From Pseudoponticoccus marisrubri (GTDB taxonomy: Bacteria; Pseudomonadota; Alphaproteobacteria; Rhodobacterales; Rhodobacteraceae), in the NCBI RefSeq assembly GCF_001482405.1, contig NZ_LPXO01000007.1:129001-193000 (forward strand): 64,000 nt of DNA. Direction: 5' to 3'. Below, one piece after another: positions 43,202 to 50,548 of the stretch; within the stretch, counting starts at the first letter, position 1, and every line of letters begins with the position of its first letter. A model generated the notes under the pieces. That model was given only the letters and a program-made list of their open reading frames with translations, ran no database searches and was not told the DNA's origin. A program made the translations under genes and the position numbers.

Positions 43202-43821
43202 ATCGTGTACCGGCACATGGCGTTGTCATGAAGGACGGTGACAAGCACCAGCCCTGCGAAGGCCCAGAAGGCCGGGCCGATGCTGAGCGTGGCCAGCCCG
43301 CCCACCTTGACCAGCGCCACGGCGACGCCGACGACGAAGATCTCGGCCATCGACCAGGGCCGCAGCCGCTCGGCCAGGCGGAAGGCCAGCGGCGCATGCG
43401 GCCATGGCGCGCAGCCGCGCACCAGCGGCAGCAGCGTGTAGATGATCGCGCCCAGCCGGGTCACCGGGATCAGCACGATCAGCAGGGCCACGGCGACCGA
43501 GAGCGGCACCATCATCCCGGTCGAGAAAGCCAGCGCCGCGTCCAGCACCGAGGTGCGGTTCTGCAGCCCCGCCACCGACAGGTCGATGAAGGGAAAGAAG
43601 ACCGCCCCGATCATCAGGATGGTCGAGGTCAGCGCCAGCGCCAGCACCCGCGCAAAGGCATTGTCGCGCGGCGCGGCCAGCACCCGGCCGCAGCGGCGGC
43701 AGGTGGCGACGTGGTTCATCGGCACGTCGGGTTCGTAATGCAGCGTATCGCAGGTCAGGCAGGCCAGAAGGGGTCGGTCCGGCGCCCCTGCCTGCCGGTC
43801 CCCCGGCGCAAGCCTGTCCAT
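43171..43821 (-). CDS. pqiA: PqiA-type membrane protein, first half
   Basis: 216 residues. Zinc ribbon CLTC...CRRC (LACLTCDTLHYEPDVPMNHVATCRRCG) then four membrane helices (VLALALTSTILMIGAVFFPF; SVAVALLIVLIPVTRLG; WSMAEIFVVGVAVALVKVG; FAGLVLVTVLHDNAM). It starts the pqi operon behind GAGGGACGTGAC and overlaps the second half gene. Splitting into two genes with both zinc ribbons kept argues against a disrupted single gene. Confidence 0.85.
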   Translation of the reverse strand: MDRLAPGDRQAGAPDRPLLACLTCDTLHYEPDVPMNHVATCRRCGRVLAAPRDNAFARVLALALTSTILMIGAVFFPFIDLSVAGLQNRTSVLDAALAFSTGMMVPLSVAVALLIVLIPVTRLGAIIYTLLPLVRGCAPWPHAPLAFRLAERLRPWSMAEIFVVGVAVALVKVGGLATLSIGPAFWAFAGLVLVTVLHDNAMCRYTIWKSLETPSR

Positions 43822-44106
43822 GTCACGTCCCTCGTCGCAGCAGCGCGCGTGTGTCCGCCTCGGTCTTGGCCGGGCGCGGTGTGCGGGGCATCCCCCGATC
43901 CCCCGCGCGATCATGGGCCGGGGTCTGCGGGATGTCCAGCCGCCGCGCCCGGCCGGTTGACGCCACGATGGGGTGAGGGAAGCCGTCTCTGCGCCGGCTC
44001 AGATCCGTCTCCGGCCCAGCAGCGCGCTGACACGGAAGATCGGCGGCTGCGTCGCGGGCTGATGCCGCGCCTGCCACGCGGCGCCCTTGCGCCGCGGGGC
44101 CCAAGC

Positions 44107-45354
44107 CTAGTTCAGGATGCTGCGCATCGCGTCAAGGAAGGCGCGGACCTCGGCCAGGCTGTTGTAATGCGCCATCGAAACGCGGATGCAATCCGCCTGC
44201 CCCAGCGGCTCCAGGATGTTGCCCGAGTAGTGATCGGCCTTGCGCAGATGGGTGCGGATGCCGCGCGCGTTCAGCTCGGCCACGATCTCGGGCGAGGGAC
44301 GCGCGCTGCTCCAGAAGGACACCAGCCCCTCGCGCGCGGCGTTCTCGATCCCGCCGATCACCTTGACACCCGGCAGCGACGCGAGGCCCGGCAGGTTGTC
44401 GGTGCCCTGCAGCATCGCCTGCGTCAGCGCCGTCTCATGCGCATGGATCGCGGCGGCCGCGGCCTCGATCCGCGCGCGACGGTCTCCGGCCTCCGAGACC
44501 TGTCCGCCCAGCCAGTCGAAATAGGACACCACGTCCGAGAAGGTGGCATAGGCGCCGGTGTCGCGCGTGCCCAGCTCCCACTGATGGGCGGGACCACCGA
44601 CCAGCGAATCATGCGCCAGCGCGGTCAGCCGGTCCGAGGCCCAGGCCACGCCGTAGCCATGGCGCGAGAAGACCTTGTAGGGCGAGATCACGTAGCCATC
44701 CACATCCGCCTGCGCCAGCGAGATGCCGCCGTGGCAGGCATGCTGGATGCCGTCGACCACGATCAGCGCGCCCGGAGCCCGTTCGCGGATGACCCGGGTG
44801 ATCGCGGGCAGGTCCATGCTGATCCCGGTCACCGGCGAGGTGTGCAACACCGTCACCACCGCGGCATCGGCCGGAAGTGCGGCGGCATAGGCCTCGGCCG
44901 TGACACGGCCCGTCGCATCGTCATGCGGGATCAGGATGTGCGCGCGCCCGGACTCGCCGGCCCAGCGGGCGCAGGCGCTGCGCGAGGCGGGATGCTCGAC
45001 GGTCGAGCCCACCACCGGGCCCGGCGCCGCGCCGAGGCAGGCATCGCGGATCAGCCGGAAGAGCAGCTCGGTGCCGCTTTCGCCGAAGACCACCGCACCG
45101 CCCGGCGCGTCGAAGAAGGTGCGCACATCCTCGCGCGCCTGCGCGATCACCTCGACCAGCGCGTGCGAGGCCGGGTTGTCGCGGCCCTGGTTGTCTGGGA
45201 TCGCCGCCAAGCGGGCCGAGGTCTCGACCACCTCGTTCAGGGTCAGCGCCCCGCCCGCATTCTCGAAAAAGATGCGCTCTCCGGTGAAGGGGCAGCGCTC
45301 CACATGGGCGAAACGGTCTCGGATCTCGGTCAGCAGCGCGTCGTCGAAGCTCAA
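44107..45354 (-). CDS. Class V aminotransferase, cysteine desulfurase-like
   Basis: 415 residues, using a TTG start that overlaps the yacG stop as TTGA. It has the class V PLP signs STVEHPASR, VVTVLHTSPVTGISMD, the Asp region LIVVDGIQHACHG, and the Lys site VISPYKVFSRHGYGVAW. The active-site loop Cys of true cysteine desulfurases is not obvious. It may be a desulfurase-like enzyme or another PLP enzyme of unknown substrate. It is the last gene of the maf-RNase-yacG run. 285 bases separate it from pqiA; I see no gene there. Confidence 0.8.
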   Translation of the reverse strand: MSFDDALLTEIRDRFAHVERCPFTGERIFFENAGGALTLNEVVETSARLAAIPDNQGRDNPASHALVEVIAQAREDVRTFFDAPGGAVVFGESGTELLFRLIRDACLGAAPGPVVGSTVEHPASRSACARWAGESGRAHILIPHDDATGRVTAEAYAAALPADAAVVTVLHTSPVTGISMDLPAITRVIRERAPGALIVVDGIQHACHGGISLAQADVDGYVISPYKVFSRHGYGVAWASDRLTALAHDSLVGGPAHQWELGTRDTGAYATFSDVVSYFDWLGGQVSEAGDRRARIEAAAAAIHAHETALTQAMLQGTDNLPGLASLPGVKVIGGIENAAREGLVSFWSSARPSPEIVAELNARGIRTHLRKADHYSGNILEPLGQADCIRVSMAHYNSLAEVRAFLDAMRSILN

Positions 45355-45539
45355 TGCGGTTTCCTCTTTGCCAATTCTGCCGCGGCCTCTTCGGCGGCGC
45401 GGTCGATATCCTCGGGGTCGCGGGACGGGATCGCGTAGGATCCGCCCAGCCATTTCGCCAGGTCCACATCCGCGCAGCGTTTCGAACAGAACGGGCGGTA
45501 GGCGGGCACGGTCTCGCGGTTGCAGATGGGGCAGCTCAT
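45351..45539 (-). CDS. yacG: DNA gyrase inhibitor YacG, zinc-ribbon protein
   Basis: 62 residues. The four-Cys motif CPICNRETVPAYRPFCSKRC is the YacG signature. KWLGGSYAIPSRD is the family's second block. YacG binds GyrB and inhibits gyrase in E. coli. It lies 10 bases downstream of the RNase gene and is translationally linked to the aminotransferase below. The C-terminal acidic helix (EDIDRAAEEAAAELAKRKPH) is typical. Confidence 0.92.
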   Translation of the reverse strand: MSCPICNRETVPAYRPFCSKRCADVDLAKWLGGSYAIPSRDPEDIDRAAEEAAAELAKRKPH

Positions 45540-45549
45540 GCCGGTTCCT

Positions 45550-46581
45550 TCACCTGATGTCGGTCAGCGCGACGCGGTCACGCTTGCGTTGCAGCTCGAT
45601 CAGGCCCAGCGTCGTCCAGCCGGCAAAGATGGTCTCGACCGGGTCGCGTTTCAGCTCGGCCTTGAGCACCTGTTCCAGCTGGCGGCGGTCCTTCTTGGGG
45701 CATGGTGCGGGGTCGATCACGATCTGCCCGCCGAGACCCCGCAGCCGCAATTGCCGCGGCAGGTCGCGCAGCGCGGCGATATTGGCCTTGAGCCCGGCCG
45801 CGGGCGAGGTGTCGCCGCCGGTGTTCACGTCCACCGCGACAAGGGCCGAGGTGACCTCGACCATCATCGAGGCGCTGCCTGGCAGGGGCACGCGCGGGCT
45901 GGACAGCGCTTCCAGCGCCTCGGTCACGCCATGGCGCTCGAAGCTGCCGGGCTCGGCATCCAAGGCAGCGGGGGCCACCCATTCGCGCCAGGCCAGCGCA
46001 TGCGGGCCGTCGCCCTCGACCAGCAGTTCCGGGGCGCCCTCGCTGTCGGCCAGAACCTGCCGGGCCAGCCCGGTCATGGCGAGGATGTCCTCGGCCACCT
46101 CGGACGGGTCGGCCTCGAAACAGGACGAGCGCAGGATCAGCCCCGCGCCCTCGGGCAGCGGCATCTCGGCCTGCGCCTCATGGGCCAGTTCCAGCAGCGC
46201 ATCCCGCGCCGCCTCGTCGCGGATCTGGCGCGAGACGTTGAGCCCCGGCGCCCCCGGCGTGACGATGGCATAACGCGACTTGAACAGCAGCCGCTGGGTG
46301 ACCGGCACGGCCTTGCCCGGCTCGGCATGGCCGGTGACCTGCACCAGCAGCCGTTCGCCCGGCTTGATCCCCTTGACCTGCCGCAGGAAGACCGGACCAT
46401 CCGGCGTCGACAGGAACAGTCCGCCCTGCCCCTTCATCGGGCGGTCGGCCGTGGCGCGGTAGATGCTGCCGAGCCGCGGCAGGTCAGCATCGACCAGCAG
46501 GTCCTCCAGCCGACCATCGACCAGCAGCGCCGCGGCCTCCTGGCCCTGCCAGCGGTCCAGCGCGATCTGACGGCCCTTCAT
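45550..46581 (-). CDS. Ribonuclease E/G family protein, short form
   Basis: 343 residues, much shorter than E. coli RNase G (489). The S1-like front part (about 25-95) and the DNase-I-like core are present, with metal-binding Asp residues in [13 protein letters not shown] and [11 protein letters not shown]. The Zn-link CPxCxG and small domain of RNase E/G are lacking. It may process RNA with a reduced quaternary structure. It couples to maf by ATGA overlap, as is usual in this group of bacteria. The YacG zinc ribbon follows next. Confidence 0.8.
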   Translation of the reverse strand: MKGRQIALDRWQGQEAAALLVDGRLEDLLVDADLPRLGSIYRATADRPMKGQGGLFLSTPDGPVFLRQVKGIKPGERLLVQVTGHAEPGKAVPVTQRLLFKSRYAIVTPGAPGLNVSRQIRDEAARDALLELAHEAQAEMPLPEGAGLILRSSCFEADPSEVAEDILAMTGLARQVLADSEGAPELLVEGDGPHALAWREWVAPAALDAEPGSFERHGVTEALEALSSPRVPLPGSASMMVEVTSALVAVDVNTGGDTSPAAGLKANIAALRDLPRQLRLRGLGGQIVIDPAPCPKKDRRQLEQVLKAELKRDPVETIFAGWTTLGLIELQRKRDRVALTDIR

Positions 46582-47168
46582 GAAGCACCTCCGTAAAGCG
46601 GGTAGCCGGCCGCCTGCAGCAGGTTCGCCGTCTCGGCCAGCGGCAGGCCCACCACCGCGGTGAACGAGCCGTTGATCCACGGGATGAAGGCCCCGGCCGG
46701 GCCCTGGATGCCGTAGCCGCCCGCCTTGCCCTGCCAGTCGCCGCTGGCGAGATAGGCGTTCAGCTCGGCATTCGACAGCATCTTCATCTTGACCTGCGTG
46801 ACGACATCGCGCTCCCACAGGCGGCCCTCGCGGCGCACGGCGATGGCGGTGATCACCCGGTGGCGGCGGCCCGACAGCGCGGTCAGGAAGCCGGCGGCCT
46901 CCTTCTCGTCACGCGGCTTGCCCAGGATGCGGCGGCCCAGCGCGACGGTGGTGTCGGCGGCCAGCACGATCTCGTCGGCGACGGTGGGGATGGCCTCGAC
47001 CTTCTCGCGCGCGATCCGGGCGCAATAGGCGCGCGGCAATTCGCCGGCGACCGGATCCTCGTCGATCTCGGGCGGACGCACGGCATCCGCGGTCACGCCA
47101 AGCTGGGCCAGCAATTCGCGGCGGCGCGGGCTGCCGGAGCCGAGAATCAGGCGGGGGGTCTCTGTCAT
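46578..47168 (-). CDS. maf: Maf-like nucleotide pyrophosphatase
   Basis: 196 residues. Opening motif [19 protein letters not shown], the SRR arm and [10 protein letters not shown], plus [18 protein letters not shown] and ALSGRRHRV are the Maf hallmarks. [28 protein letters not shown] completes the active site. It hydrolyses non-canonical nucleoside triphosphates (dTTP/UTP-type). Starts 159 bases downstream of infA beyond a terminator; coupled to the RNase gene. Confidence 0.95.
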   Translation of the reverse strand: MTETPRLILGSGSPRRRELLAQLGVTADAVRPPEIDEDPVAGELPRAYCARIAREKVEAIPTVADEIVLAADTTVALGRRILGKPRDEKEAAGFLTALSGRRHRVITAIAVRREGRLWERDVVTQVKMKMLSNAELNAYLASGDWQGKAGGYGIQGPAGAFIPWINGSFTAVVGLPLAETANLLQAAGYPLYGGAS

Positions 47169-47274
47169 GGGGCGGGTTCCGAACCTGTGGTGCCGCATCG
47201 AGTATCGCGGCGGCGCGCGAGGGGCAATCCGGTCGCGGCAAAAGCCCGGGTGCCGGAGGTCGCCCCCCAGACAA

Positions 47275-47309
47275 ACGAAAACGCCGGACCCGCGGCCCGG
47301 CGTTTTCGT
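47275..47309 (-). terminator. Rho-independent terminator of infA
   Basis: ACGAAAACGCCGGACCCG pairs with CGGCCCGGCGTTTTCGT; a long GC stem with A and T runs on both sides, 18 bases after the infA stop. It could work in both directions. Confidence 0.85.
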
Positions 47310-47326
47310 CACTCTGCCCTGACCGC

Positions 47327-47545
47327 CTACTTGAAGCGGTAGTTGATCCGACCCTTGGTCAGATCATAGGGCGTCATTTCCACCTGGACCCGGTCGCCTG
47401 CGAGGACACGGATGCGGTTCTTGCGCATCTTGCCTGCCGTATGTGCGATGATCTCATGGCCGTTTTCAAGCTCGACCCGAAACGTCGCATTGGGCAGGAG
47501 TTCCTTCACGACACCGGGAAATTCGAGCGTATCTTCCTTGGCCAT
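47327..47545 (-). CDS. infA: Translation initiation factor IF-1
   Basis: 72 residues, the universal length, with a single S1/OB fold. [69 protein letters not shown] is the IF-1 sequence. It binds the ribosomal A site during initiation. A good promoter lies upstream and a strong terminator downstream. GGAGAGACC precedes the start. Confidence 0.99.
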   Translation of the reverse strand: MAKEDTLEFPGVVKELLPNATFRVELENGHEIIAHTAGKMRKNRIRVLAGDRVQVEMTPYDLTKGRINYRFK

Positions 47546-47590
47546 GGTCTCTCCTAATTGCGGTCCGTGGTCTCGATCCCACGGCGCGCG

Positions 47591-47621
47591 ATTATATGGT
47601 ACGATCGGGCAGGTTTTTCAA
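47591..47621 (-). promoter_or_regulatory. Candidate sigma-70 promoter of infA
   Basis: Minus strand TTGAAA (47616-47621) and consensus TATAAT (47591-47596), spacer 19 bases, slightly long. About 50 bases before the infA ATG. Confidence 0.55.
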
Positions 47622-47629
47622 GTCGGAAG

Positions 47630-48514
47630 TTAACGCAGCCGCACCGGGACGGCCGGATCCGCCCGCCCCAGCTGTTCATCCCAGTGCTGCCGGTTCAGCA
47701 CCACCCCGTCGGCGCGCACATGCGCGATGGCCGCGGGATCGACCGTCGCATAGGTCCAGCCGGCCGTGTTCAACGCCCCGTCGGCGAGGATGCCGGTGGC
47801 GGGAAAGCCCGTGTCGGGCGGGCCGAACACTGCCCCGCGGCCCACGCTTTCGTCGATCGACTGGCTCCACGGTGCCGCGCCCACGACCGAGGACATGACC
47901 GCCGCGCACTGGTTCTCCAACGCGCGGGCGGCGGCGCCGATGCGCACCCGGCTGTGCCCGGCCAGCGCCTCGGTGACCGAGGGCACCAGCAGGATCTCGG
48001 CCTCGGCCAGCGCGCGGCCCAGCAGCGGAAACTCCGAATCGTAGCAGATCAGGATGCCGATCCGGCCCAGCGCGGTGTCGAACACCTGCAGCGGCCCGCC
48101 CGGGACCACGCGCCACTCGTCGCGCTCGAACCGGGTCATGATCTGCTTGTCCTGCACGCCCATGGCGCCTGTCGGCGTGAAGAGCCGCGCGCGGTTGACC
48201 GGGCGCGGGCCCAGCGTGTCGTCGAAGACCGGCGCCGAGGCGGCCAGGATATGCACGCCGTGGCGGGTGGCGAGCTCCGCATGCAGCGCGTCGGCCTCGG
48301 CGATGCGCAGGCTGACCGCGTGGATCGAGCGTTCCAGGTCGAAGGCGGCTGTCTCGCCCGCCAGTGTGGCCAGCTCCATCGCGCCGTACTCCGGAAAGAC
48401 CAGCAGATCGGCCCCCTGCCCTGCCGCCTCGGAGACCCAGGCGGTCAGCTTCTCGGCATAGGCATTCCAGTCGGCCAGGAAATCAACCGGGTATGCGGCC
48501 GTGGCAACCTTCAT
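47630..48514 (-). CDS. Carbon-nitrogen hydrolase (nitrilase superfamily)
   Basis: 294 residues. The Glu-Lys-Cys triad is visible: Glu in LLVFPEYGAMEL, Lys in GVQDKQIMTRFE and Cys in GILICYDSEFPLLG. These enzymes hydrolyse amide or nitrile bonds of small molecules. The substrate is unknown; it is the last gene in a five-gene operon of phosphatase, NTF2-like, acetyltransferase and itself. ATGA overlap with the acetyltransferase. Confidence 0.9.
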   Translation of the reverse strand: MKVATAAYPVDFLADWNAYAEKLTAWVSEAAGQGADLLVFPEYGAMELATLAGETAAFDLERSIHAVSLRIAEADALHAELATRHGVHILAASAPVFDDTLGPRPVNRARLFTPTGAMGVQDKQIMTRFERDEWRVVPGGPLQVFDTALGRIGILICYDSEFPLLGRALAEAEILLVPSVTEALAGHSRVRIGAAARALENQCAAVMSSVVGAAPWSQSIDESVGRGAVFGPPDTGFPATGILADGALNTAGWTYATVDPAAIAHVRADGVVLNRQHWDEQLGRADPAVPVRLR

Positions 48515-49113
48515 GGCGTGTCCCCTTCCTCGTCCAATGCACGGATCCAGAATTGCAGCGGCTTCTCGGTCTCGGCCTGCTGATCCACGTCCTTCCAGCG
48601 AAAGTGTGCCACCACGCCGGGCAGCGGGGCATAGCCGCGCTTGCGCCAGAACGGGTCGAGCGGCGCGTGATCGGCGGGGCGCAGCGGATGGTCGGCGGGG
48701 CGGATCACGCCGCAGAAGGCGGAATACCGGAAACCCAGCTTGCGGGCATGCGCCTCGCGCAGGTCAAAGAAGCGATGCCCGATCCCGCGCCCCCGGTACG
48801 CGGGCAGCAGCACCGATTCGGCGCAGTAGAAGACCTGCGACAGGTCATACTCCGTGCCGGCAAAGGCGGCGGCGAAATCATCGGCATGGTCGGCCATGGG
48901 CGTGCCCGTGGCCGCGCCGACCAGCCGGTCGCCGTCGAACGCCCCCACCAGCACCGCCGTCGCGCTGTCGCGATAGGTCTGGATATAGCGCTGCTCATAG
49001 GTGAAATCCCCGTCATAGAGATACGGAAAGTCGCGGAACACCGCGATGCGCAGCCGCGCCACGTCATCCAGCGCGGCCTCGAGCGCCGCGCCGGTCAGCA
49101 CCTCAACCCGCAT
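48511..49113 (-). CDS. GNAT family acetyltransferase
   Basis: 200 residues. N-terminal VARLRIAVFRDFPYLYDGD, then the acetyl-CoA site SVLLPAYRGRGIGHRFFDLREAHARKLGF and a Phe/Pro-rich end. The sequence WRKRGYAPLPGVVAHFRWKD is typical of a GNAT subgroup next to nitrilase genes. The target is unknown. The stop of the preceding gene overlaps its ATG by one base (TGATG). Confidence 0.8.
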   Translation of the reverse strand: MRVEVLTGAALEAALDDVARLRIAVFRDFPYLYDGDFTYEQRYIQTYRDSATAVLVGAFDGDRLVGAATGTPMADHADDFAAAFAGTEYDLSQVFYCAESVLLPAYRGRGIGHRFFDLREAHARKLGFRYSAFCGVIRPADHPLRPADHAPLDPFWRKRGYAPLPGVVAHFRWKDVDQQAETEKPLQFWIRALDEEGDTP

Positions 49114-49508
49114 CACGCGACCTGCCGCAGCCAGTCGGAGAGGTTGTAATAGGTGGTCACCCGCGTGATCTGCCCGTCCTTCAGCGTGAAGAAGGATCCC
49201 GCCGGCAGGCGGTAGCTCTGGCCGCGCGCCGCGGGCAGCTCGCCATCGGTGGCCTTGTAGGTGCCGTTCACCACGTATTCGGCCGCCGCGCGGGTGCCGT
49301 CCTCGCTGACGAGGATCACCATGTCGGTCAGCGTCTCGTCGTAGCAATGGTTCATGTGGGCGCAGAATTCGCCGAACTTGACCTTGCCGACGCGGATCTG
49401 CCCCTCGTTCACGTGATGCTCCACATCGGTCGACAGGCAGGCCAGCATGGCCTCGACATCGCCGGCGTTGAAGGCGTCGAAATAGTCCTGCACCACGTTC
49501 CTGCTCAT
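49113..49508 (-). CDS. SnoaL/NTF2-like ketosteroid-isomerase-type protein
   Basis: 131 residues. VVQDYFDAFNAGDVEAMLACLSTDVEHHVNEGQIRVGK is the NTF2-like cone, followed by TYYNLSDWLRQVA. Such domains act as small isomerases or binding proteins. No certain reaction. ATG chosen at 49508, four-base overlap with the phosphatase gene. Central in the five-gene operon. Confidence 0.75.
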   Translation of the reverse strand: MSRNVVQDYFDAFNAGDVEAMLACLSTDVEHHVNEGQIRVGKVKFGEFCAHMNHCYDETLTDMVILVSEDGTRAAAEYVVNGTYKATDGELPAARGQSYRLPAGSFFTLKDGQITRVTTYYNLSDWLRQVA

Positions 49509-49951
49509 TCCGGCCCCCATTTCTGCAGCACGTTCTTCACGATCTGGTCGCGGGTCTGGCGATAGGCGTTCAGCTTCTGCTCGCGCGATTCCCCGATGCC
49601 CGTGGGATCCATGACGGGCCAGTACTCGACCGTCAAATGGTAATAGCGAGTCAGCTCCAGCGCCCGGCGCTGCGAAGCGGGCGACAGGGTGACGATCACG
49701 TCGAAGCCCGACAGCGCCTCGCCCATCTGCTCCATCTCCTCGAAGCTGCGGGCGCGGTGACGGGCCAGTTCGACGCCGATCTCGGCGCAGACGGAAATGG
49801 CGAAGCCGTCGATCTCGAGGTCGTTCACCACGCCCACGGACTGCACGTAGGTATGCGTGCCGAAGAAGCGCTTCATGATCCCCTCGGCCATGGGCGAGCG
49901 GACGGCATTGTGATCGCAGCAGAACAGGATCGACTGGGGCAGTGCCGCCAA
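49505..49951 (-). CDS. Low-molecular-weight protein tyrosine phosphatase family protein
   Basis: 148 residues. The loop CDHNAVRSPMAEG fits CX5R, as in LMW-PTP and arsenate reductases, though with a His where Thr/Gly usual. General-acid Asp in VMDPTGIG. It lacks extra Cys residues that mark ArsC, so a phosphatase role is more likely. Three bases after the UPF0262 gene. Confidence 0.8.
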   Translation of the reverse strand: MAALPQSILFCCDHNAVRSPMAEGIMKRFFGTHTYVQSVGVVNDLEIDGFAISVCAEIGVELARHRARSFEEMEQMGEALSGFDVIVTLSPASQRRALELTRYYHLTVEYWPVMDPTGIGESREQKLNAYRQTRDQIVKNVLQKWGPE

Positions 49952-49954
49952 GCC

Positions 49955-50434
49955 TCAGCCCCCGAAATGCAGCACGCAGATCAGCGTGAAGAGCCGCCGC
50001 GCGGTGGCATCGTCGACCTCGACCTTGCCCTCGAGCCGCTCCTGCAGGATGCGCGCGCCCTCGTTATGGATGCCGCGCCGGGCCATGTCGATGGTCTCGA
50101 TCTGGCTGGGCGGCAGCGTCTTGACCGCGTCGAAATAGGATTTGCAGATCTGGAAGTAGTCCTTGACCACCTGCCGGAAGGGCGACAGCGACAGGTGGAA
50201 CTCGGCCGCCGTCTCGTGCGCCTCGGTCGAGACGGCGAAGACCAGCCGTTTCTCGCGGATCGACAGGGCCACGTGGTAGGGCCCCGGCGGCACCTGCCGG
50301 TCGTCGCGATTGGGCAGCGAGAAGCTGTTCTCCTCCATCAGGTCGAACATCGCCACGCGGCGTTCCTGTTCGATCTCGGGGGTCGGCGGCGGCAGGTTGG
50401 CGTCATCCAACTCGATATGCGCGATGCGGGTCAT
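49955..50434 (-). CDS. UPF0262 family protein
   Basis: 159 residues, ATG at 50434. IAHIELDDANLPPPTPEIEQERRVAMFDLMEENSF and the YFQICKSYFDAVKTLPPSQIETIDMARRGIHNEGA segments are the UPF0262 pattern, conserved in alphaproteobacteria and often beside hisD. Function unknown. It is the first gene of the operon to 47630, with 114 bases before ppsA. Confidence 0.85.
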   Translation of the reverse strand: MTRIAHIELDDANLPPPTPEIEQERRVAMFDLMEENSFSLPNRDDRQVPPGPYHVALSIREKRLVFAVSTEAHETAAEFHLSLSPFRQVVKDYFQICKSYFDAVKTLPPSQIETIDMARRGIHNEGARILQERLEGKVEVDDATARRLFTLICVLHFGG

Positions 50435-50548
50435 GAGCGCGTCCCTTGGCTGTTGCGCCTGCATAACGCGGCGCGGGACCCAAGGCAATGCTGCACCGCA
50501 GCATGGCGACACTTCGTAACAGGCGCCGCCATGCCACGGGTTCGGGGC

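Noticed and set aside
42569-43821. Frameshifted single pqiA gene
   Set aside because: Both halves carry a complete zinc ribbon and their own start with ribosome site, so two real genes are more likely.
43823-44104. Short open frame between pqiA and the class V aminotransferase
   Set aside because: Arg/Pro/Ala-rich with no family resemblance, no ribosome site and ends one base before the pqiA ATG; treated as intergenic.
44107-45354. Naming the class V enzyme as a true cysteine desulfurase (sufS/iscS)
   Set aside because: The loop Cys that delivers sulfur is not visible and no suf/isc partner is near.
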